NCBI GenBank assembly: GCA_963779325.1
Contig: CAVZXS010000006.1
Location: forward strand, 1 to 16,066
Direction of reading: 5' to 3'
Length of the DNA stretch: 16,066 nucleotides
DNA from: CAVZXS01 sp963779325
Lineage (GTDB): Bacteria; Bacteroidota; Bacteroidia; Chitinophagales; Chitinophagaceae
The position numbers were made by a program, and so were the translations under genes. Shown piece by piece: positions 15,358-16,066 of the stretch. The first letter of the stretch is position 1. Each line of letters starts with the position of its first letter. The notes beneath the pieces were generated by a model. The model ran no database searches, was not told where the DNA came from, and saw nothing but the letters and a program-made list of their open reading frames with translations.

Positions 15358-15615
15358 TTATTTACTCCACGGCTGTAGTGCCTCTACCGATACCGTTACT
15401 TTATTAGTTAATACTTCGCAAAGCCACCTTGTATATCAAAATTGATGTGTATTGGTTTTATCGGACAATACTTTTACACGACCGGTTTTAATGCACATAT
15501 TAGCGGGCGTGTTTTTCCAGCACTTCAAACGGACCGCTGAATGCCGGCATCTGTACACCATAACTTCGCCTGCCAATTTTTTTTCAGATGTTAATATTTC
15601 AAAAATAATGATCAG
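15358..15615 (-). pseudogene. atpC: ATP synthase epsilon subunit gene with five one-base frame breaks
   Basis: AtpC is the epsilon subunit of F1Fo ATP synthase, part of the central stalk in the cytoplasm. The short Bacteroidota form (about 80-90 residues, lacking most of the helical C-terminal domain) is expected here. Reading the minus strand and correcting five homopolymers gives 86 residues: FEILTSEKKLAGEVYGVQMP, AFSGPFEVLEKHAPLICALK, TGRVKVLSDKTNTHQFDIQG, GFAEVLTNKVTVSVEALQ and PWSK. The corrections (plus-strand positions) are: one A more at 15562-15563, one G more at 15505-15507, one T more at 15486-15489, one A fewer at 15438-15441, one C more at 15417. V-Y-G-V-Q-M-P, H-A-P-L-I-x-A-L-K-x-G and D-I-Q-G-G-F-x-E-V are signature AtpC motifs. 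The start appears as CTG at 15613-15615, where ATG would be expected. As an essential gene it is very unlikely to be genuinely decayed unless a second copy exists. Confidence 0.8.
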
Positions 15616-15647
15616 TATTTAGTATTAAGTATATAGTATTTAGATAT
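15611..15647. repeat. AGTAT/TTAGTA-type repeat, downstream flank of the four-helix-bundle gene
   Basis: Reads ATCAGTATTTAGTATTAAGT followed by ATATAGTATTTAG, a run of AGTAT/TTAGTA/TTAAGT units. A similar stutter flanks the other side of the gene (16024-16058). Such runs beside S23/IVP-type genes are frequent in Bacteroidota (from memory). Confidence 0.5.
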
Positions 15648-16003
15648 TCATTTGGTGCCCAACGTTTTATAAAATGCAATTATCATTTTTATACTTTTAA
15701 TACTTCATAAATAATTTTATCTGCCGGTTCCTTCGTTATGTAATTAATACTTGGAAAGCTAATTGGGTTTGTATCGCACATCGAACCCATCGAAATTTCA
15801 AGAAAGTATTTGAATTGTTTATTTGTCCCTCGTCCCGCACCTTCAGAAATATTACTCGGGACAGAAACAGCACAACTCTTTAGCTGTGATGTCAAGCCGT
15901 ACCTTTCTTCTTTTGGGAAATCGACTGTTATTTTATAAACTTCTTCGGCTAAGCTCATTGATCTTTGCCAAATTTTAAGTTCTTTAAAATTATGCATTCC
16001 CAT
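15648..16003 (-). CDS. Four-helix-bundle (S23/IVP-like) protein, C-terminus frame-broken
   Basis: The family was first found in intervening sequences of 23S rRNA genes and is widespread as free-standing genes in Bacteroidota; the molecular role is unknown, possibly RNA or protein binding. The N-terminus MGMHNFKELKIWQRSMSLAE and the central FPKEERYGLTSQLKSCAVSV, PSNISEGAGRGTNKQFKYFL and EISMGS are unmistakable. The written frame ends at 15689 (104 residues), but its last 30 residues switch register. An adjacent frame gives EIQTQLAF, matching the conserved [EY]-E-x-x-T-Q-L motif, before the frame returns at NYITKEPADKIIYEVLKV. After the TAA, another frame gives KMIIAFYKTLGTK and stops at 15648-15650, so the natural end is probably there. 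At least two breaks (around 15783 and 15743) plus one near 15688 are implied; the expected length is about 120 residues. It lies directly upstream of atpC on the same strand. Confidence 0.8.
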
Positions 16004-16023
16004 ATCGGAAGTATTTACCTCAA

Positions 16024-16060
16024 TTCTTAATACTCAGTACTTAGTACTGTATACTCTACT
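16024..16060. repeat. TACT/AGTA repeat, upstream flank of the four-helix-bundle gene
   Basis: Reads TTCTTAATACTCAGTACTTA followed by GTACTGTATACTCTACT. It is roughly inverted relative to the run at 15611-15647 (TTAATACT against AGTATTAA). Together the two bracket the four-helix-bundle gene. Confidence 0.5.
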
Positions 16061-16066
16061 GAGCCG

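Overview
The window looks like a chromosomal segment of a Bacteroidota bacterium, most likely of the Chitinophagaceae/Chitinophagia type. The reasons are the AT-rich DNA with weak Shine-Dalgarno sites, the Sec signal peptides ending in A/G-Q, and Bacteroidota families recognised from memory: DUF5977 and DUF6443 RHS-type proteins, a short atpC, a four-helix-bundle (S23/IVP-like) protein and outer-membrane beta-barrel proteins. No tRNA, rRNA, CRISPR array or transposase was seen.

Layout. (1) 1-553: no confident gene; a ~160-bp palindromic element (348-509), a hairpin, and a possible gene tail on the minus strand. (2) 554-1131, minus: small secreted protein broken by one base. (3) 1132-1917: noncoding, with two related REP-like repeats and a strong hairpin. 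(4) 1918-12675, plus: a four-gene RHS locus. It encodes a periplasmic coiled-coil plus beta-barrel protein, a ~1430-residue DUF5977 protein, a small glutathione-peroxidase-like protein lacking catalytic residues, and a ~1420-residue DUF6443/RHS protein with a variable C-terminal tip. (5) 12676-13435, plus: fragmentary reading frames where tip continuation or immunity genes would sit. (6) 13443-13681, minus: a two-helix membrane protein that only appears after correcting one base. (7) 13944-15199, plus: an outer-membrane beta-barrel protein with five frame breaks. (8) Minus strand: a four-helix-bundle gene (15648-16003) followed by atpC (15358-15615), with terminator hairpins at 15247-15337.

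The dominant anomaly is single-base frame breaks, mostly in short homopolymer runs. atpC becomes a complete ordinary AtpC after five one-base corrections, with no premature stop left. The same is true of the small membrane protein (one correction) and the barrel protein (five). This fits homopolymer-length errors in the assembly better than gene decay. Breaks are densest in the last 2.1 kb (about 13) and sparse elsewhere: the RHS frame runs 3.9 kb without one. The window may therefore approach a poorly covered contig end. Anyone using this annotation should treat the split frames of regions 2, 4, 7 and 8 as single genes.

Functionally, the RHS locus is the main accessory system. All four products carry Sec signals, so they probably act in the periplasm or at the cell surface; the tip could be a toxin or a surface module, but no toxin family was recognised.
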